Of a stretch of DNA of 64,000 nt, positions 7,919-15,872 are shown one piece after another. The stretch spans positions 1 to 64,000 of the forward strand of contig NZ_CP059399.1 of NCBI RefSeq assembly GCF_013744875.1. The letters run 5' to 3'. Origin of the DNA: Nocardia huaxiensis (GTDB lineage: Bacteria; Actinomycetota; Actinomycetes; Mycobacteriales; Mycobacteriaceae). The notes beneath the pieces are model-generated. The model was not told the origin of the DNA and searched no databases. It was given only the letters and a program-made list of their open reading frames with translations. A program made the position numbers and the translations under genes. Each line of letters opens with the position of its first letter. Positions within the stretch are counted from its first letter, which is position 1.

Positions 7919-9271
7919 TCACGGAGCCGGAGCGGCTGGGAAGAGCGGCGGAATGGTGGGCACCACGATTGGCGGGAGGCCGGGGATCACGGTGATCGTG
8001 TTGGGGCCCTGCGTGGGTGGGGCCTCGGTGGTGGTCGTCTGGTAGCGAGGTTGCGGTACCGCCAGGGCGTCGTTGGTGGGGTCCGTGGTGGTGGGGGCCT
8101 CGGTGGTGGGGGCGGGAGCCGCCGAGGTGGTGGTGGGGACTGCCGTGGTGGTCGCGACGTCCTTGCTCTGGGAATCGTGTTCCAGGACTTGGGGGCCCCA
8201 GCCGAGAGTGGTGCCGATGGCGGCCACGACCACGAGGGCGCCTACCGCTACGCCGGCGACGCTGATTTCGCGGCGGCGGTTGGGTTTGTCGGGGTCGGAG
8301 TGGTTTCCGAGCCAGGCGGGTTCCGGGTCGGGGCGAACCTGGGCGGGGTGGTCGTCGTGGAAGGTCGACGGGAAGGGCGCGGGGGCCGGGCGCTGGTGGG
8401 CGGGACGGGCCAGCATGACCGCGCCGCGGGCGGCGACCGTGTCGGGGGCGGCGGCGACAATGACGGGGACGCCGAGCCAGCGGCGGAGAACCCTTGCCAC
8501 CAGGGGGATTTGGGCGCAGCCGCCGATCAGGGCCACGGCCTGCACCGGTTGTTCGGAGCGCAGGATGACGTCTCGGGTCATGCGGGCGGAGGACTCGACG
8601 GCCAGCATGATGAGGGCCTCGAAGTTCTCCTGGGAGAGCAGGACCAGGCCCTCGGGGGAGGGCAGCGCTACCGCGCTGCTGGTGGAGAGCTGTTCTTTCG
8701 CGGTGCGGCACAGGGCGTCCAGGGCCGCCAGGCCCGCCGGATCCGCGGGGTGCGCGATGCGGCCGGAGGCGATCTGCTGTTCGCGGATGAGGGAGTCGAG
8801 GTAGTCGCCGCTGATGTCGCTGGTGCGTTCGCTGGCGCAGATCTGACGGGAACCGGTATCCACAACGGTGACCGAAAGGCCCGAAGCGCCCAGATCGTAG
8901 AGGGCGACGGTGCCGAAACCCTGGAGCTCACCGGCGTTTTCGAGGAACTCCAGCGCCGCGATCACATCCGGCACCAGCTCGTAATTGGTGAACTGGCGGC
9001 GCGCGAGTTCGGCGCGAATACCGCGGGCGTGCTGTTCGTCCCGATACGCGATGGCGGTCGCCGCGATCTGCGGATCGGCGGCCAGCACGGCGCCGATCGC
9101 ATCCGCGACCAGCTCCTCCGCGCGGCGCTCCTCGACCGGAATGCCCTGCACGTCGAATGCGTCCGGCGCGGTGTGGAATCCGGCCGGGCGCGGCTCGGCG
9201 GAATTCCCGGCGTGTGGACGTGCGACGCGAACCGCGCCCGCCCCCACCGAAACTCCCAATACCGAACTCAT
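7919..9271 (-). CDS. Hsp70-like ATPase-domain protein with membrane anchor and Thr/Pro tail
   Basis: Protein of 450 residues with an actin/Hsp70-type nucleotide-binding half. Visible motifs are an N-terminal phosphate-1-like VLGVSVGAGAVRVA (4-17), phosphate-2-like YDLGASGLSVTVVD (125-138) and an adenosine motif ALIGGCAQIPLV (247-258). No substrate-binding domain of DnaK follows. Instead there is a basic linker, one membrane segment (about 336-357) and a Thr/Pro-rich outer tail. This layout, a cytoplasmic Hsp70-like domain joined to an external low-complexity tail, occurs in mycobacteria and nocardiae; its job is not known to me. The ATG at 9271 is preferred over an upstream in-frame ATG because the domain begins there. 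Confidence 0.75.
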   Translation of the reverse strand: MSSVLGVSVGAGAVRVARPHAGNSAEPRPAGFHTAPDAFDVQGIPVEERRAEELVADAIGAVLAADPQIAATAIAYRDEQHARGIRAELARRQFTNYELVPDVIAALEFLENAGELQGFGTVALYDLGASGLSVTVVDTGSRQICASERTSDISGDYLDSLIREQQIASGRIAHPADPAGLAALDALCRTAKEQLSTSSAVALPSPEGLVLLSQENFEALIMLAVESSARMTRDVILRSEQPVQAVALIGGCAQIPLVARVLRRWLGVPVIVAAAPDTVAARGAVMLARPAHQRPAPAPFPSTFHDDHPAQVRPDPEPAWLGNHSDPDKPNRRREISVAGVAVGALVVVAAIGTTLGWGPQVLEHDSQSKDVATTTAVPTTTSAAPAPTTEAPTTTDPTNDALAVPQPRYQTTTTEAPPTQGPNTITVIPGLPPIVVPTIPPLFPAAPAP

Positions 9272-9526
9272 CTGCAGCCCATCTCGATTCCACACTCCCC
9301 GACACATGGGAGCGAGCACTTGCCTGGTGCAATCGGCGGGTGTCGCGTCCCAACGGGTGGGGTCACTGTACCTGTCGGGGTCACCTTACGGCCTGACACG
9401 GGTTCCGTACACCCGGGGATTCACTGATCGGGCGACACATTCACGCCACATTTGTGGGCTGTACGAATCCACACCCGAAGCGCACGATTGCGATCGACAT
9501 GTAGCGCGATCGGCGAGAGGGATCTC

Positions 9527-9916
9527 ATGTCGGGCATACCGGTCACCGTGCGAATTGCCGCGCTGGGCATAGGCATTCACGCGATCAATCACATCATCGT
9601 CCTGCTGACCTCACCGTTCAGCTGGAATGTCGGCACCGTCTACCACCTGCTCGGCGCACCGATCTACGCGGCACTGATCCCGCCGATCCTGCGCGGGCGC
9701 AACTGGGCCCGCATCACCATCACCGTGCTGCTCGTCTGCCAGTTCGGCGGACGATTCGTGGTGTGGGCGCTGTGGCCCAGCGAAGGTGTGCGCGCGGCAC
9801 TGGTTTTCGGCTGGGTGCTGTCACTGCTCGTCTTCGTCATGCTGTGGGCGCCGCGCGGTTCGCGCGCCCACTTCAGACCTCGAGTGGAAAGTTCAGGTAC
9901 GCCCGCGACGGAGTAG
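9527..9916 (+). CDS. Small integral membrane protein
   Basis: Protein of 129 residues with about four hydrophobic segments: [22 protein letters not shown], the region after [39 protein letters not shown] and [18 protein letters not shown] do not recognise the family. GAGAGGG lies about 6 bases before the ATG at 9527, which supports this start. The last 44 bases overlap the 3' end of the convergent dcd gene, so mRNAs of the two would be complementary there. The last 17 residues are basic and polar and fall in the overlap. Confidence 0.65.
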   Translation: MSGIPVTVRIAALGIGIHAINHIIVLLTSPFSWNVGTVYHLLGAPIYAALIPPILRGRNWARITITVLLVCQFGGRFVVWALWPSEGVRAALVFGWVLSLLVFVMLWAPRGSRAHFRPRVESSGTPATE

Positions 9917-10445
9917 GACCGCGCTGGCCCTGATACTTGGAACCGGCGGCGGCGCTGCCGTACGGGTGCTCGGCCGGGCTCGTCAGACGGAAGACGCAGA
10001 GCTGACCGATCTTCATGCCCGGCCACAGCGTGATGGGCAGATTCGCCACATTCGACAGCTCCAGGGTGATGTGGCCGCTGAAGCCCGGATCGATGAAACC
10101 GGCGGTGGAGTGGGTGAGCAGGCCGAGACGACCCAGACTCGACTTGCCCTCGAGCCGGCCCGCCAGATCGTCGGGCAGCGTGCACACCTCGAGGGTCGAG
10201 CCGAGCACGAACTCGCCCGGATGCAGGACGAACGGCTCGCCCTCCTTGGGCTCGACCAGCGAAGTCAGTTCGTCCTGACGCTGCGCCGGGTCGATATGGG
10301 TGTACCGGGTGTTGTTGAAAACCCGGAACAGGCTGTCCAACCGCACATCGATACTCGACGGCTGGACCAGCTTCTCGTCGAAGGGCTCGAGCGCGAGACG
10401 CCCAGCGGCGATCTCCGCACGGATGTCACGATCGGAAAGCAGCAC
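9873..10445 (-). CDS. dcd: dCTP deaminase (probably dUMP-forming)
   Basis: Makes deoxyuridine nucleotides from dCTP in pyrimidine deoxynucleotide synthesis. The 190-residue length and sequence match actinobacterial Dcd closely. Conserved stretches include [12 protein letters not shown] (26-37), [13 protein letters not shown] (98-110) and [22 protein letters not shown] (111-132), with Glu129 as the likely catalytic base. Mycobacterial relatives are bifunctional, hydrolysing the product on to dUMP; that is likely here but not proven by sequence alone. It overlaps the convergent membrane-protein gene by 44 bases at its 3' end and is followed upstream by ctaD on the same strand after 64 bases. 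Confidence 0.93.
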   Translation of the reverse strand: MLLSDRDIRAEIAAGRLALEPFDEKLVQPSSIDVRLDSLFRVFNNTRYTHIDPAQRQDELTSLVEPKEGEPFVLHPGEFVLGSTLEVCTLPDDLAGRLEGKSSLGRLGLLTHSTAGFIDPGFSGHITLELSNVANLPITLWPGMKIGQLCVFRLTSPAEHPYGSAAAGSKYQGQRGPTPSRAYLNFPLEV

Positions 10446-10509
10446 TGTGCCATTTTGCCCTCCGCTTCGCTCCGGGCGGGCCGCGGCCCCCTCGGTCGCG
10501 GTTTTTGCG

Positions 10510-12249
10510 TTATTGCTTCGGGGCGGATTCCTTTTCGATTGCCTTCTTTCTCCGGCCTCCCCAGCCCACTTCGGCTTCGGTGCGCATGCGGTCGATCATG
10601 TGCGGGTAGTGCAGTTCGAAGGCCGGGCGTTCGGAGCGGATGCGCGGGAGTTCGTAGAAGTTGTGCCTGGGTGGCGGGCAGCCGGTGGCCCATTCCAGCG
10701 AGTTGCCGTAGCCCCAGGGGTCGTCGACGGTGACGACTTCGCCGTAGCGGTAGCTCTTGAAGACGTTCCAGACGAACGTGATCATCGAGAATCCGAGCAC
10801 GAAGGAACCGACGGTCGAGATGGTGTTCAGGGCCGTGAACCCGTCCTGCGGCAGATAATCCGCGTACCGCCTCGGGAACCCCTCGTTTCCGAGCCAGTGC
10901 TGCACCAGAAATGTGGTGTGGAAGCCGACGAACGTGGTCCAGAAGTGCAGTTTGCCCAGCCGCTCGTCCAATAGCCGGCCGGTCATCTTCGGGAACCAGA
11001 AGTAGATGCCCGCGAAGGTCGCGAACACGATGGTGCCGAACAGCACGTAATGGAAATGCGCCACAACGAAATACGAGTCAGACACGTGGAAGTCGAGCGG
11101 CGGGGAGGCCAGCACGACGCCGGACAGGCCGCCGAACAGGAACGTGATCAGGAATCCGATGGACCACAGCATGGGCGTCTCGAAGGTGAGCTGCCCGCGC
11201 CACATGGTGCCGATCCAGTTGAAGAATTTCACCCCCGTCGGCACGGCGATCAAGAACGTCATGATCGAGAAGAACGGCAGCAGAACGGCTCCCGTCGCGT
11301 ACATGTGATGTGCCCACACCGCCATCGACAGCGCCCCGATGGACAGCGTCGCGTACACCAGCGTGGTGTACCCGAACACCGGTTTCCGGCTGAACACCGG
11401 GAAGATCTCGGTGACGATGCCGAAGAACGGCAGCGCGATGATGTACACCTCGGGATGCCCGAAGAACCAGAACAGATGCTGCCAGGCGATGGCCCCGCCA
11501 TTGGCCGAGTCGAACACGTGCCCGCCCATGCGCCGCTGGATCTCCAGCACCAGCAGGGCCGCGGTGAGAATCGGGAAGGCAAGCAGCACAAGCACACTCG
11601 TCACCAGGATGTTCCAGGTGAAGATGGGCATGCGGAACAGCGTCATGCCGGGTGCGCGCAGGCACACGATGGTGGTGATGAAGTTGACGCCGCTGAGGAT
11701 GGTGCCGAGGCCGGACACCGCCAGGCCCATGATCCACAGGTCCCCGCCGACGCCGGGTGAGTGCATGCCGTCGGCCAGCGGCGTGTAGGCCGTCCACCCG
11801 AAGTCGGCCGCGCCGCCCGGGGTGAGGAATCCGGCCGTGGCCATGCTGGCCCCGAACAGATAGAGCCAGTAACTAAGGGCATTCAACCGGGGAAACGCCA
11901 CATCCGGAGCCCCGATCTGCAGAGGCAGCACCGCATTGGCAAATCCGAAGACGATCGGTGTCGCATAGAACAGCAACATGATCGTCCCGTGCATGGTGAA
12001 CAGCTGATTGAACTGCTCCGGTGAGAGCACCTGCAATCCCGGCCGCGCCAGCTCCACCCGCATCAGTAGCGCCATCAGGCCGCCGATCAGGAAGAATGTA
12101 ATGGCCGTGAACATGTACATGATCCCGAGCACCTTGGGATCGGTGGTGGTGACGGCCTTCCAGAAGAAGGAACCCTTGGGCCCCATCCTGCGTGGATACG
12201 GCCGCACAGCCTTCAGTTGCGGAACGTCCTTGGCGGGCACAGCGGTCAT
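10510..12249 (-). CDS. ctaD: Cytochrome c oxidase subunit I
   Basis: Catalytic subunit of the aa3-type terminal oxidase in the cytoplasmic membrane, which reduces oxygen and pumps protons as part of the bc1-aa3 supercomplex of actinobacteria. The 579-residue protein has the expected twelve hydrophobic segments. His87 (TMHGTIM) is a low-spin haem ligand. [14 protein letters not shown] carries the CuB histidine and the Tyr cross-linked to it, and AHFHYVLFG holds further haem ligands. The ATG at 12249 follows GAGGAGGACTT, a strong ribosome binding site. ctaC, ctaE and qcr genes are not in the window, which is usual since ctaD is often separate in this group. Confidence 0.97.
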   Translation of the reverse strand: MTAVPAKDVPQLKAVRPYPRRMGPKGSFFWKAVTTTDPKVLGIMYMFTAITFFLIGGLMALLMRVELARPGLQVLSPEQFNQLFTMHGTIMLLFYATPIVFGFANAVLPLQIGAPDVAFPRLNALSYWLYLFGASMATAGFLTPGGAADFGWTAYTPLADGMHSPGVGGDLWIMGLAVSGLGTILSGVNFITTIVCLRAPGMTLFRMPIFTWNILVTSVLVLLAFPILTAALLVLEIQRRMGGHVFDSANGGAIAWQHLFWFFGHPEVYIIALPFFGIVTEIFPVFSRKPVFGYTTLVYATLSIGALSMAVWAHHMYATGAVLLPFFSIMTFLIAVPTGVKFFNWIGTMWRGQLTFETPMLWSIGFLITFLFGGLSGVVLASPPLDFHVSDSYFVVAHFHYVLFGTIVFATFAGIYFWFPKMTGRLLDERLGKLHFWTTFVGFHTTFLVQHWLGNEGFPRRYADYLPQDGFTALNTISTVGSFVLGFSMITFVWNVFKSYRYGEVVTVDDPWGYGNSLEWATGCPPPRHNFYELPRIRSERPAFELHYPHMIDRMRTEAEVGWGGRRKKAIEKESAPKQ

Positions 12250-12515
12250 AAGTCCTCCTCGACCCCCGAGCAGGAAGCACCGAACCCGCGCCAGCAAATG
12301 TTCAGCGCATCCAAAATCCCTGTGGTGGACGGGTTTTCGACCCTGCCCGACAGTCTACGACCGCCCGTAAGAGGAACTTCCTACTTCAGCGAAACAACCC
12401 CGCCGATCTTCGGCGCGCCGCCCCGACACGTCGACAACCCCCTCCCCCGCACCCCCGAAATATTTGCGCCCGCCCGCCCGGCGTCTGATAGAGTCGCGGA
12501 CGCGCCTAGCGCACT

Positions 12516-12589
12516 GCCGGTGTGGTGTAGTGGCAACACGCTACCTTCCCAAGGTCGAATTGCGGGTTCGATTCCCGTCACCGGCTCCA
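12516..12589 (+). tRNA. tRNA-Gly (anticodon CCC)
   Basis: The acceptor stem pairs GCCGGTG with CACCGGC, followed by discriminator T and an encoded CCA. The anticodon loop TTCCCAA gives anticodon CCC, reading GGG. The T arm contains the expected GGTTCGATTCC. All arms of a 74-nt cloverleaf can be drawn, with one mismatch in the anticodon stem. Confidence 0.95.
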
Positions 12590-12593
12590 GCAG

Positions 12594-12633
12594 AAAGGCC
12601 CTCCGACCAGCAAATCTGGTGGAGGGCCTTTTT
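12594..12633 (+). terminator. Rho-independent terminator after tRNA-Gly
   Basis: AAAGGCCCTCC (12594-12604) pairs with GGAGGGCCTTT (12621-12631), with an inner ACCAG/CTGGT pair, and ends in a run of T at 12629-12633. It directly follows the tRNA CCA end. Confidence 0.9.
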
Positions 12634-12653
12634 CGTGTCGCGCGGCCGGACCG

Positions 12654-13094
12654 TCAGTTGCATTCGGAGACGACGCGGGCGGTGGCCTTCACGGCCTTGG
12701 GGATGTCCGAGGTGGTCAGGCCCAGGTCGGAGACGTTGAGGGTGCCGGTGGTGGAGTCGCTCTCCAGGATTTTGCGGAGGCCGGGCTGGGAGATGCCCTC
12801 GTCGATGTAGATCTCGGCGATGCAGTTGGCGGTCTTGGCGTCGAGACTGCCCTTGTCCTGCAAGGCTTTCGAGATCTCGGCCGCCGTGAGCGGGGCGCCG
12901 GAGACCGTGGTGGTGGACGTGCCGGTCTTGACCGTGGTGGTGGGAGCCGCGGAGGTGGTGCCCGCGGTGGTCGTCGCTGCCACCGAGGTTGCCGCGGCGG
13001 CCGAAGTCGACGGGGCGGTGGACTGGTCGCTACTGCCGCACGCGGCCAGCAGCGGCAGCATCGCCAGGGCTGCCGCTATCAGGGTTTTCCTCAT
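12654..13094 (-). CDS. Small lipoprotein with Thr/Ala-rich linker, paralogue of the next
   Basis: Predicted lipoprotein of 146 residues. The lipobox LLAAC places lipidated Cys19 after a short signal peptide. Residues about 24-70 are a Ser/Thr/Ala-rich linker. The C-terminal domain (about 70-146, TAAEISKALQDKGSLDAKTANC then YIDEGISQPGLRKI) has two cysteines that could form a disulphide. The same domain makes up most of the neighbouring lipoprotein at 13180-13503 (TAAEISKALQDGGLKDTKLADC, YVDEGISQDGLRLM), so the two are tandem duplicates differing mainly in linker length. I do not recognise the family; function unknown. Same strand as its paralogue, 85 bases apart. Confidence 0.8.
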   Translation of the reverse strand: MRKTLIAAALAMLPLLAACGSSDQSTAPSTSAAAATSVAATTTAGTTSAAPTTTVKTGTSTTTVSGAPLTAAEISKALQDKGSLDAKTANCIAEIYIDEGISQPGLRKILESDSTTGTLNVSDLGLTTSDIPKAVKATARVVSECN

Positions 13095-13179
13095 CGCAAT
13101 CCTCGAATCCGTTGGGCGACGGGATGATCGCCGTCTCGTACAACAGAGTGGAGGGCCGCGCTTGCAAATTGCCTAACAG

Positions 13180-13503
13180 CTACTTGAGGCACTCGCCGAC
13201 GATGCGGTTGGTGGCGCTCTTCGCCTTCTCCGAATCGTCCTTGGTCATGCCGAGGGCCTCCGGGTCGGTGGCGGAGGCGGTCCGGCCGTCGTTCTTGATC
13301 ATCAGGCGCAGGCCGTCCTGCGAAATGCCTTCGTCCACATAGATTTTCGCGGCGCAATCGGCCAGCTTGGTGTCCTTCAGGCCGCCGTCCTGCAGGGCCT
13401 TGGAGATCTCGGCCGCGGTGACTGCCGGAGCGTCGTCACCACCACCACAGGCGGTCAGCAGCGGGAGCGCGACGAGCGCGGCGGCGATCAGGGAAATCCT
13501 CAC
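13180..13503 (-). CDS. Small lipoprotein, tandem paralogue
   Basis: Predicted lipoprotein of 107 residues with lipobox LLTAC (Cys19) and almost no linker. The domain at about 28-107 matches the C-terminal domain of the 146-residue neighbour, including both cysteines and the YVDEGIS motif. The pair probably arose by tandem duplication, with the downstream copy gaining (or this one losing) the Thr/Ala linker. The ATG at 13503 is preceded by GAGGAACC. Function unknown. Confidence 0.8.
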   Translation of the reverse strand: MRISLIAAALVALPLLTACGGGDDAPAVTAAEISKALQDGGLKDTKLADCAAKIYVDEGISQDGLRLMIKNDGRTASATDPEALGMTKDDSEKAKSATNRIVGECLK

Positions 13504-13552
13504 TGGTTCCTCTATTCTCGGCGGTCAGACGGGTTGTGCCGCAGAGACGATC

Positions 13553-13852
13553 TCACAGATCCATGGCAGCGCGCAGCGCGGTGTCGATCCGCTCCGCCGT
13601 CTCGATGTCCACCGTGCCGACATGCCGCGCCAGCCAGCCGCGATAGATGCGGCCCAGATTGCCGGCGTGAATCCAGCCGTGACCCGGAATCGACACGGCC
13701 AGAATGTCTTGCGGATCGTCGTCGAGCACCTCGGCGGCGATCAGCCACGGGCGCGGCGACTCGTTGATGCCGTCACTGCTGATGAGAATGATGTTGCGAA
13801 GCCGGGGGGCGTCGCCGTGCGGGTGGTAGAGCCAGACTTCACCCTTGCGCAC
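13553..13852 (-). CDS. PemK/MazF-like toxin of a type II toxin-antitoxin pair
   Basis: Protein of 99 residues from a GTG start at 13852, with GGAGGAG five or six bases upstream. It opens RKGEVWLYHPHGDAPRLRN followed by IILISSDGIN, the usual pattern of the CcdB/PemK/MazF fold, and later has VSIPGHGWIHAG in place of the typical V(P)xT strand. The antitoxin frame overlaps its start by 14 bases, so the two are translated together. Members of this fold are mostly sequence-specific mRNA endonucleases. The match is by pattern only and divergent in the middle, so an inactive or non-RNase role remains possible. Confidence 0.6.
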   Translation of the reverse strand: MRKGEVWLYHPHGDAPRLRNIILISSDGINESPRPWLIAAEVLDDDPQDILAVSIPGHGWIHAGNLGRIYRGWLARHVGTVDIETAERIDTALRAAMDL

Positions 13853-14063
13853 GCAGCTCCTCCTCGGCGGCGGCCAGCTCCGCCTCTTCCGTCGCGGCGG
13901 ACGCGGTCTGATCGGGCATCGGGCCGCAGCCGGTGCGAATGGCTTCGCGCCGAGCGGCGCGGGATATCCACGCCGAGGGTGACATGCCCGCGCGGGCCGC
14001 GGCTTGTTCGGCATAGGACCAGGCCGCCGCGTCGAGCGACAAGGTCACCTTCCTGGTAGCCAT
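13839..14063 (-). CDS. Antitoxin-like small DNA-binding protein (RHH type)
   Basis: Protein of 74 residues. MATRKVTLSLDAAAWSYAEQAAARAGMSPSAW has one strand followed by two helices, the ribbon-helix-helix pattern that binds operator DNA as a dimer. The C-terminal third is acidic (EEAELAAAEEEL), as expected for the part that neutralises a toxin. It overlaps the following PemK-like gene by 14 bases. The ATG at 14063 fits a leaderless mRNA: a TAGGAT -10-like hexamer ends 7 bases upstream (14071-14076). Autoregulation is typical of such pairs and inferred here. Confidence 0.6.
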   Translation of the reverse strand: MATRKVTLSLDAAAWSYAEQAAARAGMSPSAWISRAARREAIRTGCGPMPDQTASAATEEAELAAAEEELRAQG

Positions 14064-14070
14064 ACCTTTT

Positions 14071-14076
14071 ATCCTA
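14071..14076 (-). promoter_or_regulatory. -10-like hexamer for leaderless antitoxin mRNA
   Basis: Read on the minus strand, TAGGAT ends 7 bases before the antitoxin ATG, which puts the expected transcript start on the start codon itself. No proper Shine-Dalgarno sequence fits this start. Leaderless mRNAs are common in mycolic-acid actinobacteria. Confidence 0.35.
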
Positions 14077-14149
14077 CTTCCGAGGTGGGCGTCCGGGTTG
14101 GCCGAATTGCCCTGTTGGCGGCATGTCAACCGCTGATAGGTTCAGCCGC

Positions 14150-14932
14150 GTGACGAAGTTGAACCACCACCGCACCGGGAGCGGCGAGCCGCTCGTACTC
14201 GTGCACGGCGTCGGCAGCCTGTGGCAGGTGTGGGAACCCGTCATTCCCGCGCTCGCCGAATCCTTCGATGTCATCGCCGTGGACCTACCCGGTTTCGGCG
14301 GCAGCGAACCGCTCACGCACACAACGGTTTCCACCCTCGCCGACGCACTGGTCGACTTCTTCGCCGCCGAAGGCGTCGAAAACCCGCATCTGGCAGGCAA
14401 TTCCATGGGCGGCGGCATCGTGCTCGACCTGGCCGCGCGCGGCCTCGCCCGCTCGGTCACCGCCTACTCCCCCATCGGATTCTGGGACACGCCCGGCCGC
14501 ATCTGGTGCCAGCAGGCACTGGCCCGCGCCAAAGACCTTGTGCGCGTGCTCGGCCCGAATCTGAGCGCCGGCATCCTGGGCACCACCGCGGGCCGCACCG
14601 CCTTCACCGGCCTGGTGTTCGGCAAGCCCTGGGACATCAGCCGAGAGGTCGCCATCGCCACCGCCGAAGGGCTCATGAGCGCCCGCGGATTCGACGCCGC
14701 CCTGGCCTCCTTCACCGACTTCCGGCTCCCCGACCGCACCGCCGTCGAAACCATCCCGGTCACCATCGCCTGGGGCAACCGTGACATTCTGCTCACATAC
14801 GCCACCCAGGCCCGCCGCGCCCGCGCGGTACTGCCCGGCGCACGGCATGTCACGCTGCACGGCAGCGGCCACACGCCGTACTACGACGACCCGGCCGGCT
14901 GCGCCCGGCTCCTGCTGGACCAGCTGGGTTAA
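14150..14932 (+). CDS. Alpha/beta hydrolase
   Basis: Soluble hydrolase of 260 residues. The oxyanion loop is LVLVHGVGS (15-23), the nucleophile is Ser85 in GNSMGGG, an acidic residue lies in AWGNRD and the catalytic His in GSGHTPYY near the C-terminus. The fold is clear but the substrate is not. The GTG at 14150 is preferred: TAGGTT ends seven bases before it, a leaderless arrangement like that of the neighbouring antitoxin. An in-frame ATG at 14123 would add nine residues. It lies 16 bases before an enoyl-CoA hydratase gene on the same strand, so the two likely act in one acyl-CoA or ester breakdown route. Confidence 0.8.
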   Translation: MTKLNHHRTGSGEPLVLVHGVGSLWQVWEPVIPALAESFDVIAVDLPGFGGSEPLTHTTVSTLADALVDFFAAEGVENPHLAGNSMGGGIVLDLAARGLARSVTAYSPIGFWDTPGRIWCQQALARAKDLVRVLGPNLSAGILGTTAGRTAFTGLVFGKPWDISREVAIATAEGLMSARGFDAALASFTDFRLPDRTAVETIPVTIAWGNRDILLTYATQARRARAVLPGARHVTLHGSGHTPYYDDPAGCARLLLDQLG

Positions 14933-14948
14933 CCCAAGGAAGTACGCA

Positions 14949-15716
14949 GTGAGCAGCAACAACAACGTCACCCTCAGCTTCGACGGCGACCGCGCCCACG
15001 TCACCCTGGACCGGCCGGACAAGCACAACGGCCTGACCATCGACATGCTGCGCGAACTGGTGAAGGTCGCCGGAATCATCGGCAAGCGCGGCGATATTCG
15101 CGTGGTCATCCTGTCCGGCAACGGGCCCAGCTTCTCCAGCGGCCTGGATATCGCCCGCGCCATGCGCAATCCGCTCGACGTGGCGCTGGCGTTCGTGCCG
15201 CTGCCGTGGAAGGGCACCAATGTCTTCCAGGAGGCGTGCTGGGCGTGGCGGCGGCTGCCGCAGCCGGTGATCGCCGTCGTGCACGGCAACTGCTTCGGCG
15301 GCGGCCTGCAACTCGCGCTCGCCGCGGACTTCCGGTTCGTCACGCCGGACGCCGAATTCTCGGTGATGGAAGCCAAATACGGGCTGATCCCGGACATGAC
15401 CGGGGCAGCGACTTTGTCCCGCCTTGTCGGCGTCGACAAGGCGCTGCTGCTGACCATGACCGCCGACACCGTGGACGCCGCCTACGCCGAGAAGATCGGC
15501 CTGGTGACCGAAGTCACCGCGGACCCGCGGGAGGCCGCCGAGAAGCTCGCCGATCGCATCGTGGCGCGGCCCGCGCCGGCCGTCGCCGCGGCCAAGAAAA
15601 TGTTCGATCGCACCTGGCAGGCGTCGGTGCGGCGGACCCTGGCCGTGGAGCGGGCGACACAGCTGCCGCTGATCGTCCGGCAGGCCCTGAATCGTGGTAT
15701 CAATTCAGGAAAGTAA
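14949..15716 (+). CDS. Enoyl-CoA hydratase/isomerase family protein
   Basis: Crotonase-fold enzyme of 255 residues acting on acyl-CoA thioesters. The oxyanion-hole segments are SGLDIA (after GPSFS) and GNCFGGGLQLALAADFRF. A Glu precedes the AKYGLIPDMTG stretch, close to where crotonases have a catalytic acid. The GTG at 14949 follows AAGGAAG. It is the second gene of a probable two-gene unit with the alpha/beta hydrolase. Whether it hydrates, isomerises or hydrolyses cannot be told from the sequence; the fatty-acid beta-oxidation role is the family default. Confidence 0.85.
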   Translation: MSSNNNVTLSFDGDRAHVTLDRPDKHNGLTIDMLRELVKVAGIIGKRGDIRVVILSGNGPSFSSGLDIARAMRNPLDVALAFVPLPWKGTNVFQEACWAWRRLPQPVIAVVHGNCFGGGLQLALAADFRFVTPDAEFSVMEAKYGLIPDMTGAATLSRLVGVDKALLLTMTADTVDAAYAEKIGLVTEVTADPREAAEKLADRIVARPAPAVAAAKKMFDRTWQASVRRTLAVERATQLPLIVRQALNRGINSGK

Positions 15717-15872
15717 GCCAATTCACGGCAAACAATCCGGTTTGGAACCCCACCGGTTCCGGTTCCGCTGTTAGCATTTTCACACTTTGCCAGCGAGCTG
15801 AACACTTTGTGCGGCCCGTCACATACCGTGTGGTCCGCTCATTAAGTCGGCGAGAACCGGAGGGCCCACGCG

